A stretch of DNA of 64,000 nucleotides, taken from contig CM063108.1 in NCBI GenBank assembly GCA_031841125.1, positions 73,070,344-73,134,343 of the forward strand. The letters run 5' to 3'. The position numbers and the translations under genes are program-made. This document shows, piece by piece, positions 37,960 to 51,600 of this stretch (position 1 is its first letter; each line of letters starts with the position of its first letter). Below the pieces are notes generated by a model. That model saw only the letters and a list, made by a program, of their open reading frames with translations, had not been told where the DNA came from and ran no database searches. The stretch is from Acanthococcus lagerstroemiae (Eukaryota > Arthropoda > Insecta > Hemiptera > Eriococcidae).

Positions 37960-38147
37960 AATTTGCTCTCAACCCGAGTCTTGGAATCCGCTCTTTCGAG
38001 CGTTACCTTAGACATCGGGGAGGCTGTCAGAGCTGTCTTAGCCCTCTTCCCTTCTGGTCGAAATCTGGCGAGCTGCTACGTGGGCTCGAACCCGGGACCT
38101 CTGGATTCCGAGACCAACACGCTGTCCACTCGGCCAACCAGTTAAAT
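37960..38147 (-). mobile_element. tRNA-derived SINE-like unit
   Basis: On the minus strand, CTGGTTGGCCGAGTGGACAG begins at about 38,145. It contains TGGCCGAGTGG, a good RNA polymerase III A box. After 33 bases comes GGTTCGAGCCC, a good B box. The spacing and the CGGG(TTCGA)GCCC T-arm are tRNA-like. The acceptor stem is poor and the sequence runs on to about 37,960 with a non-tRNA body, so it is more likely a SINE than a tRNA gene. No clear poly-A tail or duplication was seen. Confidence 0.55.
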
Positions 38148-38383
38148 GCCCTCATAGTCTCCCTCCATTCACTGCTAGCGCTAAGGCAATCTCAATCAAG
38201 AGTTCCATCATGAGAAAACAATGCACCACATTGTAGTCTGTGAACCTCGTAAGTAAACACGTATTACTGAAAAAATTGGGGGAGGGGACTGAAAAATAGA
38301 GTCACGAATGCGTCCATCTCAATAATTTTCATACGGAAAAAATAGAGAGAACACGTTTTCAGTACACGGAATGATTACGAATA

Positions 38384-38974
38384 ATGTACTTCCAAGAAAA
38401 TATATTATGTTTCGAAGTCCATTATGAGATGAACTCATTGATTTGGAGAGATTATGCTGAGAATAATTCTGAAGCGAAATACCCTCCGTGGTTTAATAAA
38501 GAAATAATTTGTAAGCTAAAATATAAGGAACGCGCTAGGCAAATGTATAAGAAAACCGGTATAAATACTTATTTAAACAGGTTTCAGGATCTCAGGAAAG
38601 AGACGAAAAAAATGATTAAAGAGGCTGAAATTAGGCATGGTACTGACCTGGAAAACAATTATAATAAAAACCCACAACATTTCTGGAAAGAGATCAATAA
38701 AAAAAAGTCAAAAACTGGGAGTTCTAATTTCCTCAAGGATATGAAGGGAATAGTAAGAGAGGGAGATGAAATGACTTCAGCATTCGCTGAATTTTTTCAT
38801 TCTGTATACGTGTTGGAAGATGTAGTGTCCCCAGTCACAGTTGCACCATGTCCCCCCTCTTGCGCCCCAATCTTCATTACCCGTATTTTGCCAAAAGGCG
38901 TAAAGATGGCAATTTCACAATTTAAAAGTAAAACACTCCCTAGGCCCGGACAATGTTCCTTCATACGTTTATAA
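38384..38974 (+). pseudogene. LINE ORF2 linker upstream of the RT core
   Basis: The frame holds the typical jockey-like linker: YPPWFNKEIICKLKYKERAR, then KKMIKEAEIRHGTDLE and NPQHFWKEINKKKS, followed by FLKDMKGIVREGDEM and FAEFFHSVY. Near 38,945 the frame is lost: here it reads KTLPRPGQC while the RT frame reads GPDNVPSYVYKG, so a one-base change separates the two parts of what was one protein. Confidence 0.8.
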
Positions 38975-40430
38975 GGGGATCGGAGAATTTCTGATAGAAC
39001 CCTTAACCTACTTGTACAACCTCAGTATATCGAACTGTGTCTTCCCTACAGCATGGAAATGTTCTAAAGTAGTCCCAATCCCAAAGAAAGAGCCATATGA
39101 AAACGTAACCAACTATAGACCAATATCCTTAATCCCAATGCCAGCGAAAGTTTTTGAAATGATCATTTACAACTATCTATACCCCAAATTGAAATGCCTT
39201 ATATCATCTAGTCAGCATGGTTTTGTAGGAGGAAGATCGATAAATACGAACCTAATAAATTTTATAGAATATATAAATCGAAGTATGGACGAAGGTATAT
39301 CAGTAGATGTTATTTATACTGATTTTCAAAAAGCATTCGATTCTGTAAATCATAGGATTCTGAAGAAAAAGCTCAATGATTTAGGATTTTCAGATAATTT
39401 ATGTGACTTCTTTTGGTCATATCTTACTGGTAGGGTACAGTATGTTTCGTACAGGGGTCGTACATCGGAAAAATTTGCATGCCCATCTGGAGTGCCACAA
39501 GGCTCAAATCTTGGTCCCTTGCTATTTTTACTATTCGTTAACGACTTGCCTTCAGTGATCCAAGACTCGGAAATACTGATGTACGCTGATGATGTAAAAA
39601 TGTACCGTTCAATAAAACACCACACAGATTTTGAAAGCCTGCAAAAAGATTTAGATAGACTCGCGCGCTGGAGCATTGAAAATAGGCTTTCGTTAAACGT
39701 TGGGAAATGCACTTATACTACTTTCACTCGAAAAAAGCAATACATCGAATACGAGTACGCTATATTGGGGAAAAAACTAACTAGGTCAGATAAGATTAGA
39801 GATTTGGGTATCCTTTTGGACAGGGAGTTGACCTTTCACGATCACATTGAAAGTGTTATGTCTAGGGCGAGGAGAATGGCGTACTTCATTGTCAGGAACT
39901 CTGCGAACTTCAAAAAAACTAGCACCTTGAAAATACTATATTTTTCTTTTGTTAGATCACTTCTGGAATTCAGAGTTTTAGTTTGGTTTCCACATACCCT
40001 CAAAGTCATTGAAAAAATAGAAAAAATACAAAATAGATTTCTGAGGTACGTTTATTTTAAAGATTTTGAATACTACCCTGACCCTGAAAACATACCCTAT
40101 TCTGAAATTTTGGCTGGATATGAAATTGAATCTCTAAGAAAACGAAGAGAAAAAACAGCAATAATGTTTCTATATGATCTAATTCACGGTAACATTAACG
40201 ATGAAAAACTACTTATAGAAATAAATATTTGGGCCCCAAAAATACAATCTAGATACAAAAAATACTTCTCTCTGAAAAAATATCGCACCACTAAAATGGA
40301 ATTTTCGCCATTAAACAACATCATGAAAATTACGAATGATTTTTTGACAGAGTGTACTTGCGCTGACATGTATAGTATGCCTAGATCAGCGTTTAAGCGG
40401 TTAGTGGAGGGATGGGGAGCTGTGGGATAG
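38946..40430 (+). pseudogene. LINE reverse transcriptase domain, open frame with YADD
   Basis: About 490 uninterrupted codons. The first ATG in frame is at 39,012, but the RT frame opens upstream at GPDNVPSYVYKG. Visible blocks are VVPIPKKEPYENVTNYRPIS, SSQHGFVGGRSINTNL, VIYTDFQKAFDSVNH, PSGVPQGSNLGPLLF, LMYADDVKMYRS (catalytic YADD), LGILLDRELTFHDHI and LLEFRVLVWFPH. The C-terminus stops at 40,430. Order and spacing fit jockey/CR1-type RTs. All RT catalytic residues are intact. Loss of the endonuclease and the frameshift near 38,945 make it inactive as a unit, though the retained frame suggests a recent insertion. Confidence 0.88.
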
Positions 40431-40484
40431 CGGACGTGCGGCACATTTATTATTTATTATATTTATATTATACATACTATATTG

Positions 40485-40487
<3 letters not shown>

Positions 40488-40517
<30 letters not shown>
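40488..40517 (+). repeat. (ATT)n microsatellite
   Basis: About ten ATT units inside the 3' UTR of the LINE. Confidence 0.9.
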
Positions 40518-40650
40518 CAGTTTTTCCTTCGTTTATTATTACTATTATTTACTTTTAATTTTATTTACTTTTTCATTTTTTATGATTTTTTACTTCTATT
40601 AGTTTCATTCCATTTTTTTTCTATTTCTCTTTTATAATTCTTATTGTAAC

Positions 40651-40711
40651 GGTCCCTCCTATAATTGGCTTCGGCTGTTGGAGGGACCTAAATAAATAAA
40701 TAAATAAATAA
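40651..40711 (+). other. 3'-terminal stem-loop plus AAAT tail of the LINE
   Basis: GGTCCCTCC (40,651-40,659) and GGAGGGACC (40,680-40,688) form a perfect 9-bp stem with a 20-base loop, directly followed by (AAAT)n. In L2/CR1-type LINEs a 3' stem-loop next to a short tandem tail is the RT recognition site. The same role here is inference. Confidence 0.75.
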
Positions 40712-40719
40712 TGACCGAT

Positions 40720-41400
40720 TAAGGCTAATTCATTATTCACAATCTCAGAATTTGTTAAGATTCATTCGGATTCTTACAAGACTCCTTAGGACTCATCTGG
40801 CTCTCATGAGAAACTCATTTAGGTTCTGCTAGCTGAAACTCATCAAGAATTTTTTGTAGACTCGTTCTGCCTTTCAAATTTCATCTAGACTTTGCCAAGA
40901 CTTACTTAAATAATGCTAAAACTCAATCAAACACTGTCAAGACCCGTTGAGATTCATTCGAACTACATAATACTCATTAAGACTCTGATAAATTCTTTTC
41001 GAACATTCATTCTGACTTTGTCAAGAATGATGGAATTCATTGTTTAGACTCCGTTGAATCATACTTTTTTATTTAGACTAGTTAAGACTCGGGAAATTCT
41101 GCTCAGACTCATTCAGACTGCCATGTGACACGTTATACTTCACCTAGAATCTGCTACAACTCTTTCAGCGTCCTTAGGATTCATAAATACAGTAAACTTT
41201 TTTGAAAACTATCAAGCCCTACTAAGACTCACTATCAATCGTCAGCCTTCAGGATGCCTCGCGAAGTTTCGACCAAACATAGTCTTTTTCTGATACGATA
41301 AAATTTCTGAAATCGCCGACAAGAATGATTGAAACTATATGAACTCGCTTAATCTCGTCATGACTCTTTCAAAATCATCGCTGAAACTGATATACGACTA
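40720..41400 (+). repeat. Degenerate ~21-bp AAGACTCATT minisatellite (copy 1)
   Basis: Units close to AAGACTCATTxAGACTCTGCT repeat through the segment (for example two consecutive 21-base units around 40,900-40,943). Most are diverged and some are shortened. The same family occurs inverted at 62,740-63,440. Confidence 0.65.
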
Positions 41401-42668
41401 GAGAAATATTGGCTCCTCTAACTTCATGTTTTTTACGTGTGGTGAGTATGGAAGAAAGGGAGGAGGGAGGTTAAGCAGAGTTCAGTAATTATATGGAAAA
41501 GCTCTTATCTCGAAGGTCTTCCCTTCAAGTAAAGAAAAAGAGTCCAACTTATTTGTGGCTAACCCTTTTAGCACGCCTACACCATAACATTCCATTGAAT
41601 TGGGTAATTTTCTATTCATTAGATTTACGATTTACTTGTATTTAAGGACTAGTGTTATGGTAAGACAAGATGAGAAAATATTTTTCGTATTATTTCTTGC
41701 GTTGTGAGAACGAGAAAAGTACTCAATCATTCGAACGATACAACACGAGAAATTCGGACCCTCAAATTGGCCTGATATTCTTTATACCGAGGTTCACGAA
41801 TACATCTTATTCGCTCGCATAAAAAAAAAAAAATTAAAAAAAATGGATACCAACCAAATTAGTAGTAAATGCGCCCAGTGAATCCAATCGAACAGAAAGT
41901 AAAAATATGCTGCAGTGACTGCAGGTCCCGGCTACTGCAACATCACACGTGCATTTACCAAACGAAGATACACCAAAACATCACGACACTGCGGCACTGC
42001 ACTTTCCACATAACACCGGATACATTCGCGAACTGTAAACGCGTAACAAATAAATCAGTAATCGACGCAAAATTGCAACGTAACTCAGAACTTTTATAAA
42101 TACACATACACATAAAATAAAATAAAATAACCTACATACACGCACGTGATACAAGCATAACGTAAAACGAACGAACACGTTAATTGTAGAAACCACGACA
42201 CCGCGTACTGATGAAGTAACCTGTTTCAAGCAGCCGGCTGCAGTTGGAAAGGGACCATCGCGGTTCCGAAGAGGGATAATAGTAAACAGTACCCTCGTCA
42301 CTGATACATAACAACCGGTTCGTAATAACCGTAGTATAGTATTATCTCGCTATTGTGTTCGTCCTTGAAATGGAAATATACTTCAGCAAAACGAACACCT
42401 CATAAACGAATTTTAATTTCCAACGTGAGAAGATACGAACAAAGCTGAAGAAAAAACTACATAAAGGAACGTAATTTAAAATTGAAAATAAAATGAATTT
42501 GCTAACGCACAATCGGTCAAAAACTTAAAATAAGGATTTGCCTCGAATAAGAAAATAAATAAATCGAATTTCATTCCATAGTACAAAACCAAATTGAAGG
42601 ATCAAGTTATTTAGATAAAAATACTTAAAAGTTTTCCGCGTAACTGAGCAGTGCGCAAAAACCGACCA
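41401..42668. other. Downstream flank of the 904-residue gene
   Basis: No coding feature seen. An ATTAAA-like word on the minus strand near 42,413 could serve as a polyadenylation signal for the gene ending at 42,669. A-rich tracts occur at 41,820-41,840, and short AAAAT repeats near 42,113-42,130. Confidence 0.35.
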
Positions 42669-45600
42669 CTAGAAAAAAAGCTGAAAACCTCCCGAGCTGT
42701 TTGAAGGCTCTGCGAAGTTAAATGCGAACGGCTCTTTATTCTGTTCGGCATTATCAGGCGTGGACTGATCGTTTGAGCCAAATATTTGATTCACGCTGTT
42801 TCCAAATCCGAATGCGGCACCTGGGAAATTAAATTCTCATGTCAATTACTACCTGGCGTCTATAGTGATAGGAACCATCTGCAGCCAGCGAAACAAATGG
42901 TCATCGGATGTATCTACGCCAGCATAAGGACCAGAAATTGTCGCAGGGAAAGGTTGATAGTTGGAAACATACAAATTTTGGATCTTTAGATACTCAAAAA
43001 CACAAGCGCAATAAAACTGGATGACATATTAATTAAATCAACTGGCTATACCGTTACTACGTGAACGGATGCGTAAATCCGCTTTTTTGAAGAAGAAATC
43101 AAAGGTTAGCAATCCAACGAATGTCTGCATTGCTAATTGACTGGCTAGTTCTCCGTCAGCCTACTTGTCTACAAACGCTGGTCGTCTCACATTCTCTGTA
43201 TAAAAATTCTATTTCAATCACTGTCTGACTTTTTCAGATAGGCAACCCGCCCAGCGATTCATCAGTAGATAAGTTTCGAGTTTATAAGAAAAACATCAAA
43301 AACTCATCAGTTCAGATTGGAAACTGAGGGCTATTACACGGGGTTTATTAGAATGCGGAAGATTTTGAGAGCAAGTTTCAGTACCCAGACTCTTTTTTTT
43401 CTTCTTTCTTTACACTTTCAGCACTCTTTCAAAATATTTATCCGAATCCAAAATTCAATTTATGAAACTTCAGTTAACTTTCTGGATGAACTATATTCCT
43501 TCAATTATCGGTACGAACAATCCTAAACATTCTTCCTCAGAAGAAAAGTAATTTTGCTTAGGAGGCAGAGAACATTTCCAAAGCCCACAACCTTCATTTG
43601 GAAAACTAAAATAGTCATTTAAAAATGAAGCCTCTGAAGTCTTCTCTAAATTGAGAAAATATTTTCGTGGGATTGAAGGTATTGGGAGGCCTGCTGGGAA
43701 ATATTATTTTTCAACAGGCTGGACACTGAATATAAGATTTCTTCACAAATCGACTTGATTTCTCTTTTTCGGTAGGCTTATAAGACTTCTACTTTTTAGT
43801 CTTACCATCACTAGAAGACATAAACGGATTGATCATATCCCGATTATCTGCTCCTTGTGTTGTAAAAGAATATCTGTCACTCGACGGAGAAAATCTTCCG
43901 GGGTAACTATTTTCACTGGGCGTCACTGGAAATAAAAGAAAAATTCGTATACATTCTTGTAATACGTGAGGTTAAAGAGCAGGCTCTCATCGTTTTTCAG
44001 AATGAGAAGTGTTTCTCATTGTAACCAAATCACGATCATTTTTTCTTTTATCTGCAGGTGGAAGAAGAGATAACTTGACATGAGAAAGATGTTTTCTTTT
44101 TGTTTTCATCTTCGAACCTTGTAAGAAACATCAAAAGAAGAAGATAATTTTTTTCGCTTACGTGTAATTTTCCAAGATTTTTGCAAACAAATTTCAGTTT
44201 TTTAAATATAAGTTCTATTGAGAAACAACAGAGAATGAGGGTAATTTGCAAAATTTAAAGCGACTAGTTATATATATATATATATATATATATTATTTTT
44301 TTTCTCTTAAAGATCTAGATCATAACTTTTCGCTATTTCTAACTTCCGTAGATTACACTAAAGTTCTGAGAAATATTCAGTCAAATATTTGTTTCCAGTA
44401 TCAAACTAAAAATCTAAAAACACTATAACGTTTAGAAGGAGAAAGTAACTAAGACCATTAGGTTATAAAATACTCGAAATACGTCACAGTGTAATAAATT
44501 TGGAAATAATAGATGGTTTCTTATACCACGAATATCGAATAACTAACTGAAAACAATATAAATAACTTATTGAATTTCGGAAGTCTGATCCATGAAAAAT
44601 TTCTCTGAAAACCCTTATAGAAAAGCAACGGTGCAATACGGACATTATAAACAACGACTCCAAAACTTGTTTTATACCTCGATGTATGTGGTCAATACAG
44701 GGAGATACGAATTAGTTACTTCGACGCCCAAGTCTTAAACAGCAAGATGCCTTCTCATCATGCACACACAACTCACACTGTTTGAAGAATGCACATTATT
44801 CGCAAGTCGCCTTCGTCCATACTGAATTCAATTTTCCAAATACAAAGACTTCGACAAATCTCTCTTCACCCCTTTCAGTAATATATTAATAAGCATTAGT
44901 AATGAAAGTTTATACATAATGAGGTATTCGTAGAAAGCTAGTATGGTTGAGCTCTCCTAAAACCGAAGTGCTTACAGCGAAAGAAACGAAAACGACAGTA
45001 AATTTGAAGCATCATTCTCACGCTACCCATAAAAAACGAATAAAACGACTCACAATTTCGGTTAGATGGTGCGTCTTCGGTCGGTGACGCGTACATGCCC
45101 TCATTATTCGACTCGTAATTTTCGTCGTATGGCTGCTGTGCTAAGTTCATATTGCGGTCGCTTTTCTCAAGCACCTGCTTCTCGTTTACAAAATACTTCG
45201 AATACTTGTCTTCGTTCTCCTGTAACTTGACAAGGCAAAAGAAAAAAATAGAACCACCATCGAAATTTCGTATTCAGTTGCTAGTGTATATACCCTTCCT
45301 CGAGTGAAACGTTAATTTCGGCTTTTAAGATTTTGAATTACATCAAAACCGACATACACGTATTACTTAGGACGAAACTGGCAGAACAACCCCCAGAAGA
45401 ATGCGCATCTTCATTACCTATCTAAGAAATACATCAGTTCCATTACGAAGCGGCAGAAATTTCTCACACGTTTTAAAGAGAATGAGCATGAAAATATGCA
45501 CAGTGCGAACAAATAACGCATTGCATCATTTCTTTCTTCTATAACTTGTGAGCACGCAGTAAATTGAGGTTATTAGAAAAAGAACGCATTCGTTAAAGGT

Positions 45601-48600
45601 AACTGAATAATATACCGAATCGCCGAAAGTTTCACTTTCATATAGCAGAAACTGTTCCGAGATATGTACGTGATTCTCTGATGGAAAAATAAGGTCGGAG
45701 CTAAGCGACAACTGAGACAAAGTTGTGACTTTTAATCCAAATTATAGCAAAAAGAGAGAAAGAGAAAGAGAGAGAGAGAAATGACGAATTACCCGCAAAG
45801 CTGGCAGATAAAATAATAATTCTCGTCTAAGGGCATGAAAAATCTAAAGAGGCGTTATCAAATATTTCAGAGGTAAGTCGTAATACCGCTGCCACTTTTG
45901 ACAGCGTGAATATGGCAATGTACAACGCATTTCTCCGAGCTTGTCGACTTTCTTCAACACGACAGTAATCTGACGAGGCTTACCTCGTTTGAAGTTTAAA
46001 TAAATTGCGCGAATAGATAGAGACCTAAATTACGAAATACGTTGAATTTCATTCACTATGCACGGCATAATGCGGAGTTTTGCAACAGAAGCCTGATGGA
46101 AATTCACACACTTATCTTAACCATCCACGGCAAAATAACGAATCACGGACATAGTTATACCCTCTTGTACCAGAAAGGAATAATATTTAGGAATGAAGGG
46201 GCAAACTGGGAAACGGGGAACAACAGATTTCCTTTTTAGCTACAGAAGGCAAACCAAGTTCAAGAGAGAGCTGTGCCACCATTTGTCCTTGTTGGTTACG
46301 ACCCCGTAAAAAATAGCACACGACCAGAAGTACAAAAACACAAGCTCCATCGGAAAAGTTACAAAGAAAATCTGGGTACGTGGTTTCCACGTTTTCAGAG
46401 ACATAACAGCACACCAAACAGCGGGAACATATTATATTAAACATTGAATTTACAGATCCAGAGAAATCTTTACTCTCTGCTCCGTGTCTGTCTGCCAAAG
46501 AGAAGACATGGTGGATATAAAATACACAGATCTGAGGAGATTTTCGCAACTGAATCTCGGATCTGGGCTCCCAGTTAAAGTTTTCTCAGTAAAGCAGAGA
46601 CTGATGATATACCCAAATATCCCACCATTCTGTTTACTCTGTCTGGTCACATAAATGTTTCTCGGTCTGACTGTTCCGCTGAAAAGGTGGATCTCGTAGT
46701 TACAAATTTTTGCACCTGCAATTTTCGAAATTTGCGTTCGCAGTTCATTCAGTGTTATTTTTTAGCAGCGAGGACGGGATGGAAGTAAAGTTTTCAGAAC
46801 ATAGAGAAAAGATACGCAGAAATGTTTCTGGCGTAGCATTTGTGCCACGAAATAATTAAGTGACAAAGCATCCTAATTTTGTCTAAAATTTCCTGAAAAT
46901 TCTAATTTTTTGCCCACTCTTCTTACGAACTGTTTCTTCGCCTTTTGATCCGAAAATTTCCCTGCTTCTAGGGCGACCAAGCTATGATCCTGGCCTTTTC
47001 ATACACTGTCACCTCAATGAATAATTCTTACTGAACCTACTTCATCTTCCTCCATCTGATCACCTTCACGAACAGGAATAAAGTCTCCATCATCTAGAAA
47101 AATAAAACAATTTCACAAAAATGAAATTATTAACAAAATACGAACATAAAACTCTGATCTATAAAATTACGTGTAAACGAGCACACTACCTACAAGGGGA
47201 AACCTACGCAAGAAACCGTTAGATTTTCAAAACATACGTGTATCTCGGCATTTATATTAAGGAATTCGATGTTTACTCTTAAGCGTTGAAACACAGTTTC
47301 CTCGTAATGCCGATTTAGCACGATACAGCAATTTTAACATTATCTTGTTTCACGCCACTCACAGTCGGTATGTTTTCTCTACTGGTGCAGCGAAGATACA
47401 CCATTTGTGGATTTAATTAATACGCGTAAATGAAATTTTAGTAATTCTTTGAACAAGTTCACTGGCGTTCCAACAATTCTTCGACTGATTCAGGAGTTAT
47501 TGTTGCTCTTGTGACACGAACTGTACCTACAGTGGCATAGACCCAATGCTGACAAAAATGTTAGGACAGATATTACACTACACAACAGCATAAAAAACAA
47601 TAAGATGAGATTATATGATTTTAGCTGTATTTGAATGCTGAATACGATGGCGTTATCCATTTTTCTCGAGAACCTCTAGTTTTCCATATTCAAAATTAAA
47701 ATTCTATTAAAATGTCTACGTTTTATTCGTTTTTGTCATACAGGAATAGCTACACTGATACTGATAATAATACTGAACGCGTATAGGTGTTTGATCAGTA
47801 GTATCATCTTGATGATACTAAAATTTGCATGATAGAAAAAAACAATGAACTGTAATCAAAAAATTAACATCAGCATTAAATTCCTCCTTGAAAATACATA
47901 TAGAATCATGTATTCTCATGCCATTGTTTTTTAAAAAATTTCAAATTGCTGTGTAGTGTTATCATCGGCATAGGCGTTTGTGTTATGCTAACTGAGCCGC
48001 AGTCACTGAATTTTATACCGTAGGCAAAAAAGGCTCAAAAAGTCGTAATTTATTCATCGAAATCAATTAATCTTCTAGACTACGGTAGAAGATTACAATT
48101 CGGTTAAGATTTATTAACTTAATAAATATCTCACATGCGTGATAGTGAATGGAGTTATACCTACGTACTTCGAAAAGTGAGAGAAACATTGAACGCGCGT
48201 GTAAAAATGTGACCATATGGTCGTTATTGAATAGAGATTCGGTGTGAAAAATTATATTTTGCCAAATACGGCCCTCCGGACATCGCAAATTTAAGAAGCT
48301 GAATTCAAATAATCGTCGCAATTTTCAATGTCATTTCCTAAAATCACTATTAGAGTGATTGGATTATTGGATACGTACAAAGATTGTGTACCTAACATAC
48401 TGCTCCACCTTATTTTTCAAAATAGGGACCCGCCAATACGAAATAAAAAGAATCTTTACGCGGCAAGGTCCTATTTATCGAATCGCAGTAATGTTCATGC
48501 CTCCTCCGAAAGGAGCTCAAGCGTACCACAAATATCTGAAATTCGAACAAGAAAAAGTATGCCTTTATGCATCACTATATCTGAAGCTAGTACCGCATAT

Positions 48601-51600
48601 AATGCATATCTGTGAGAAAATCGGAATCATCCCCTTTCTCCTCATTTTAGGTCATCTAGAACTAAATGTATACAATAATATAGTTGGAAGAACGAAAATA
48701 TAATTATTGCAATTGGGGTGCTTCGGGCAACTCATTTCGAGTATTGCAAGGTCTCCAAAGCCACACGTAAAACTGCCTGTCAACTTGAAAAATTTATAAT
48801 TTTTATGGCACCAAGTGCAATGTGGATTTCATAGATTCAAATCGAGACCTAATAGTGGATACCTATTGTATGTTCTGGCGCACTGTGAAATATTCTAGTT
48901 TTTCTTCAACGTTTTCTATGTTTTTAATCATTATTCAGCATTTACAAAAATCTTTACAATTTTCCAAGCTTCCATAACGAATATTTACTCATTTTTAACT
49001 CAAAAGTAGACCATTTTAACTTAATTTTCATCACTTCAAGTCCTAAGTTGGAAAATTTATGTATCCATTTTTCAATTATAATTTCATATTTGTCTTGTAT
49101 TACGCATTATAGAAATTTTAAAAATATTCAAAGAAATCATACTTTGGGAAAAAATTTTATTTTGTACACTCTAGCGCACTCTAAAATATTCCAATTTTTC
49201 TCAGCAATTCGACCAACACTTTTTCTCACATTTCATTATCTAAAAAAAAAAAAAAAAGAAAAGAAAGAAAGAACGAAAAAAAAATGTAGTCAAGTTTTCA
49301 CAGATAGTATGTACATAAGCATTTTAAGGACAAAAGTAATTTATTTTACCATAATTTTTCAATTCTTCAAGTTCTAAAATTTTACAGCTTTGTGTCCATC
49401 AAATCCGAACTCAGAGAAAAAAGCGATAAGGGGAAAATTCAGTTTTGACTTTAAAATAAAAGACTCTAGAGGAAAACAGGCGCGCTAGAAAATTGGTAGT
49501 GCACCAGGAAATTTGAGGTGCGTCAGGAGGAAGGTTGGAAAAACATTTACAAATACAGGACATCAATTGGGTAAAAATAATCTATTTTTGATTTAAAAAT
49601 GAGGAAATATTCATCGTGAAAATGTTGAGGATTTTTAAATTTCTTTCTCCAGTACAGGATACTGTTGAATATTTTTTATTTTCCTTAATGTGTGATAAGG
49701 TAACTCGGAAAACGATAAAATTTATTAAAATATGAAGACACAAGTTGTCAAATTTTAGAACTTGATATGATAAAAAGTTGAGGTAAAATAGTCTACTTTG
49801 AATTAAAAATGGGTAGGTAAATATTTCCTGCGAAAACTTGATTGATTTTTCAAATTCTCCTTTGAATGCTGAAAAATGATTTGAAAACGCGGAAATGTTG
49901 AGAAAAGCTACAGTGTGCTAAATGCATAAAAAAAACAACAAAAAAACTAGAATATTTTACAGTGCGTGAGCGAAAATTAGAAGCATTGTGCGACATTATC
50001 AGTAACCAGAAAAGTTCTTTTTCGATTGTTACAGTTCAATTTCCTATTAACATCATTCAACACAAATTGATTTGTTTCAATGTTGATTTTGGATTTTAGG
50101 GGCTTATATTGAGACCGGATAAAAAATCGAACATGATATTCCAAATCAACGACGGAATAATCAATACTGGTAGTTTGTTGATCTTCATAGAGGTAAAGTC
50201 AAGTACGCTGACATCAAGTCGTCATTCGAAACAGGGGGAGGAATTCCGTTCATACGTCTGAATTTAATGACACCAGCTTCCCAGAAGTGCACTTAAAGGT
50301 ACACATACTTAATTGAAATCCATTAGTTGGTGGTACATTCAAGCTCCTTCAGCAGAGGAATAAATATTTTCAACCTCAAAAGGAACGAGACCAGATTTTT
50401 TAAAGACATCATGCCCCACGTTTATTCGACCACTCGTCTAAGAGATAAACAGAGCACTCGATTTTAGAACCTGCAACGAGCAGGTATGTTTATATGGTTT
50501 AAAATATATTTTTTAATCGACGCATACGTGGGTTAGTTCTTCAGAAAGGAGTGAAAGACAGAAAATAGAAAAAGTACAAAGAAAAATCGTCGCTAATATT
50601 TTGCTCAAGATAAGAGGGGTTCTGCCACTAGTAATTTTATGAAGCGTGTACGGCGATGCACGCATGCCAAAGTGGCTTCACAGATAAAACGCACCTCTGA
50701 CCCAAGAAACTACCCTAAATATCGCATCAGTGACCAGAGGAACGCATTGAGGCTAGCGCAAGCCCCCATTTCGCCTCTCCGCTTCGGATTCGCGCTGTCC
50801 CGCCAGGGCCACCATGGGACACCCTATTGACTGAAATAGGGTTCATTACAGACGGACGCGCGTTCTTCCTTCACCCCTCACCTCCTCGTCTTCGTACTTG
50901 TGGCGACACAGGAAAGTGCATGGTTATATATACGCTGTAACTAGTTTAAAATAAGCAAAATTTGTGACTGGCTTACTTTCGATAATGTGAACGCCGCTGT
51001 TTCCATGTATTTCGTCTTTGCCTTCCGCGCTGACATTTGGAACTGGCATTTGTTTTTCCTGGTTGATTTTCCTAAAGAGCTCCGGTCGTTGGCCACGGTT
51101 AATCATTTCGATCAAGTCTTCCATCGTGACGTCTGCGATTTCCCGTGAGATGAGATCGCGTCGGTTTCGTTCCTGAACAGAAATTCTTCTAACAGCTGGT
51201 AACTCATTCGCTTTACCAAATGATGACGGAGGATTTGACCGTCGTTGATTTTCACGTTTGGCGGATACGTTCTTCTGTTTTGGAACTTCTAACGTGGCCG
51301 CAGGTTTTTGCCCTTTATCTTGAAGCTGCACGACGTTCAAGTATTCGCGTTCACTGGGCTTCATTGAGTTCATATTATCAAAATTTTCATGTTCATTACC
51401 GGTGTCAACTCCCTGATGTGCCTTTCGATGAACATTGTGCTTCGTTAGCGGCGAATTCGAGTTCTCTTCATCAATATAACGAACTACTTGAGATACTTTC
51501 TGTTTGTGATGATCCGGCTTAGAGCCCTGAACTTCTTTGGGAAACACGTTCTTCATGTTTTTCACTTTACTCACACTTCGAGACGAAAATAAGGCACCTT

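Larger units (their letters stand above)
38340..40711 (+). mobile_element. Jockey/CR1-like LINE, well preserved 3' part with stem-loop and AAAT tail
   Basis: A 5'-truncated LINE starting near 38,340 in the linker between endonuclease and RT. It contains the RT domain (38,946-40,430) and a T-rich 3' UTR with an ATT microsatellite. It ends in a perfect 9-bp stem-loop and a (AAAT)n tail at 40,689-40,711. It is the least damaged retroelement in the window, with one clear frameshift in about 2 kb. Confidence 0.88.

Noticed and set aside
38040..38147. Intact tRNA gene on the minus strand
   Set aside because: A and B boxes are good but the acceptor stem does not pair, and the sequence continues into a non-tRNA body. 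A SINE-like unit is more likely.
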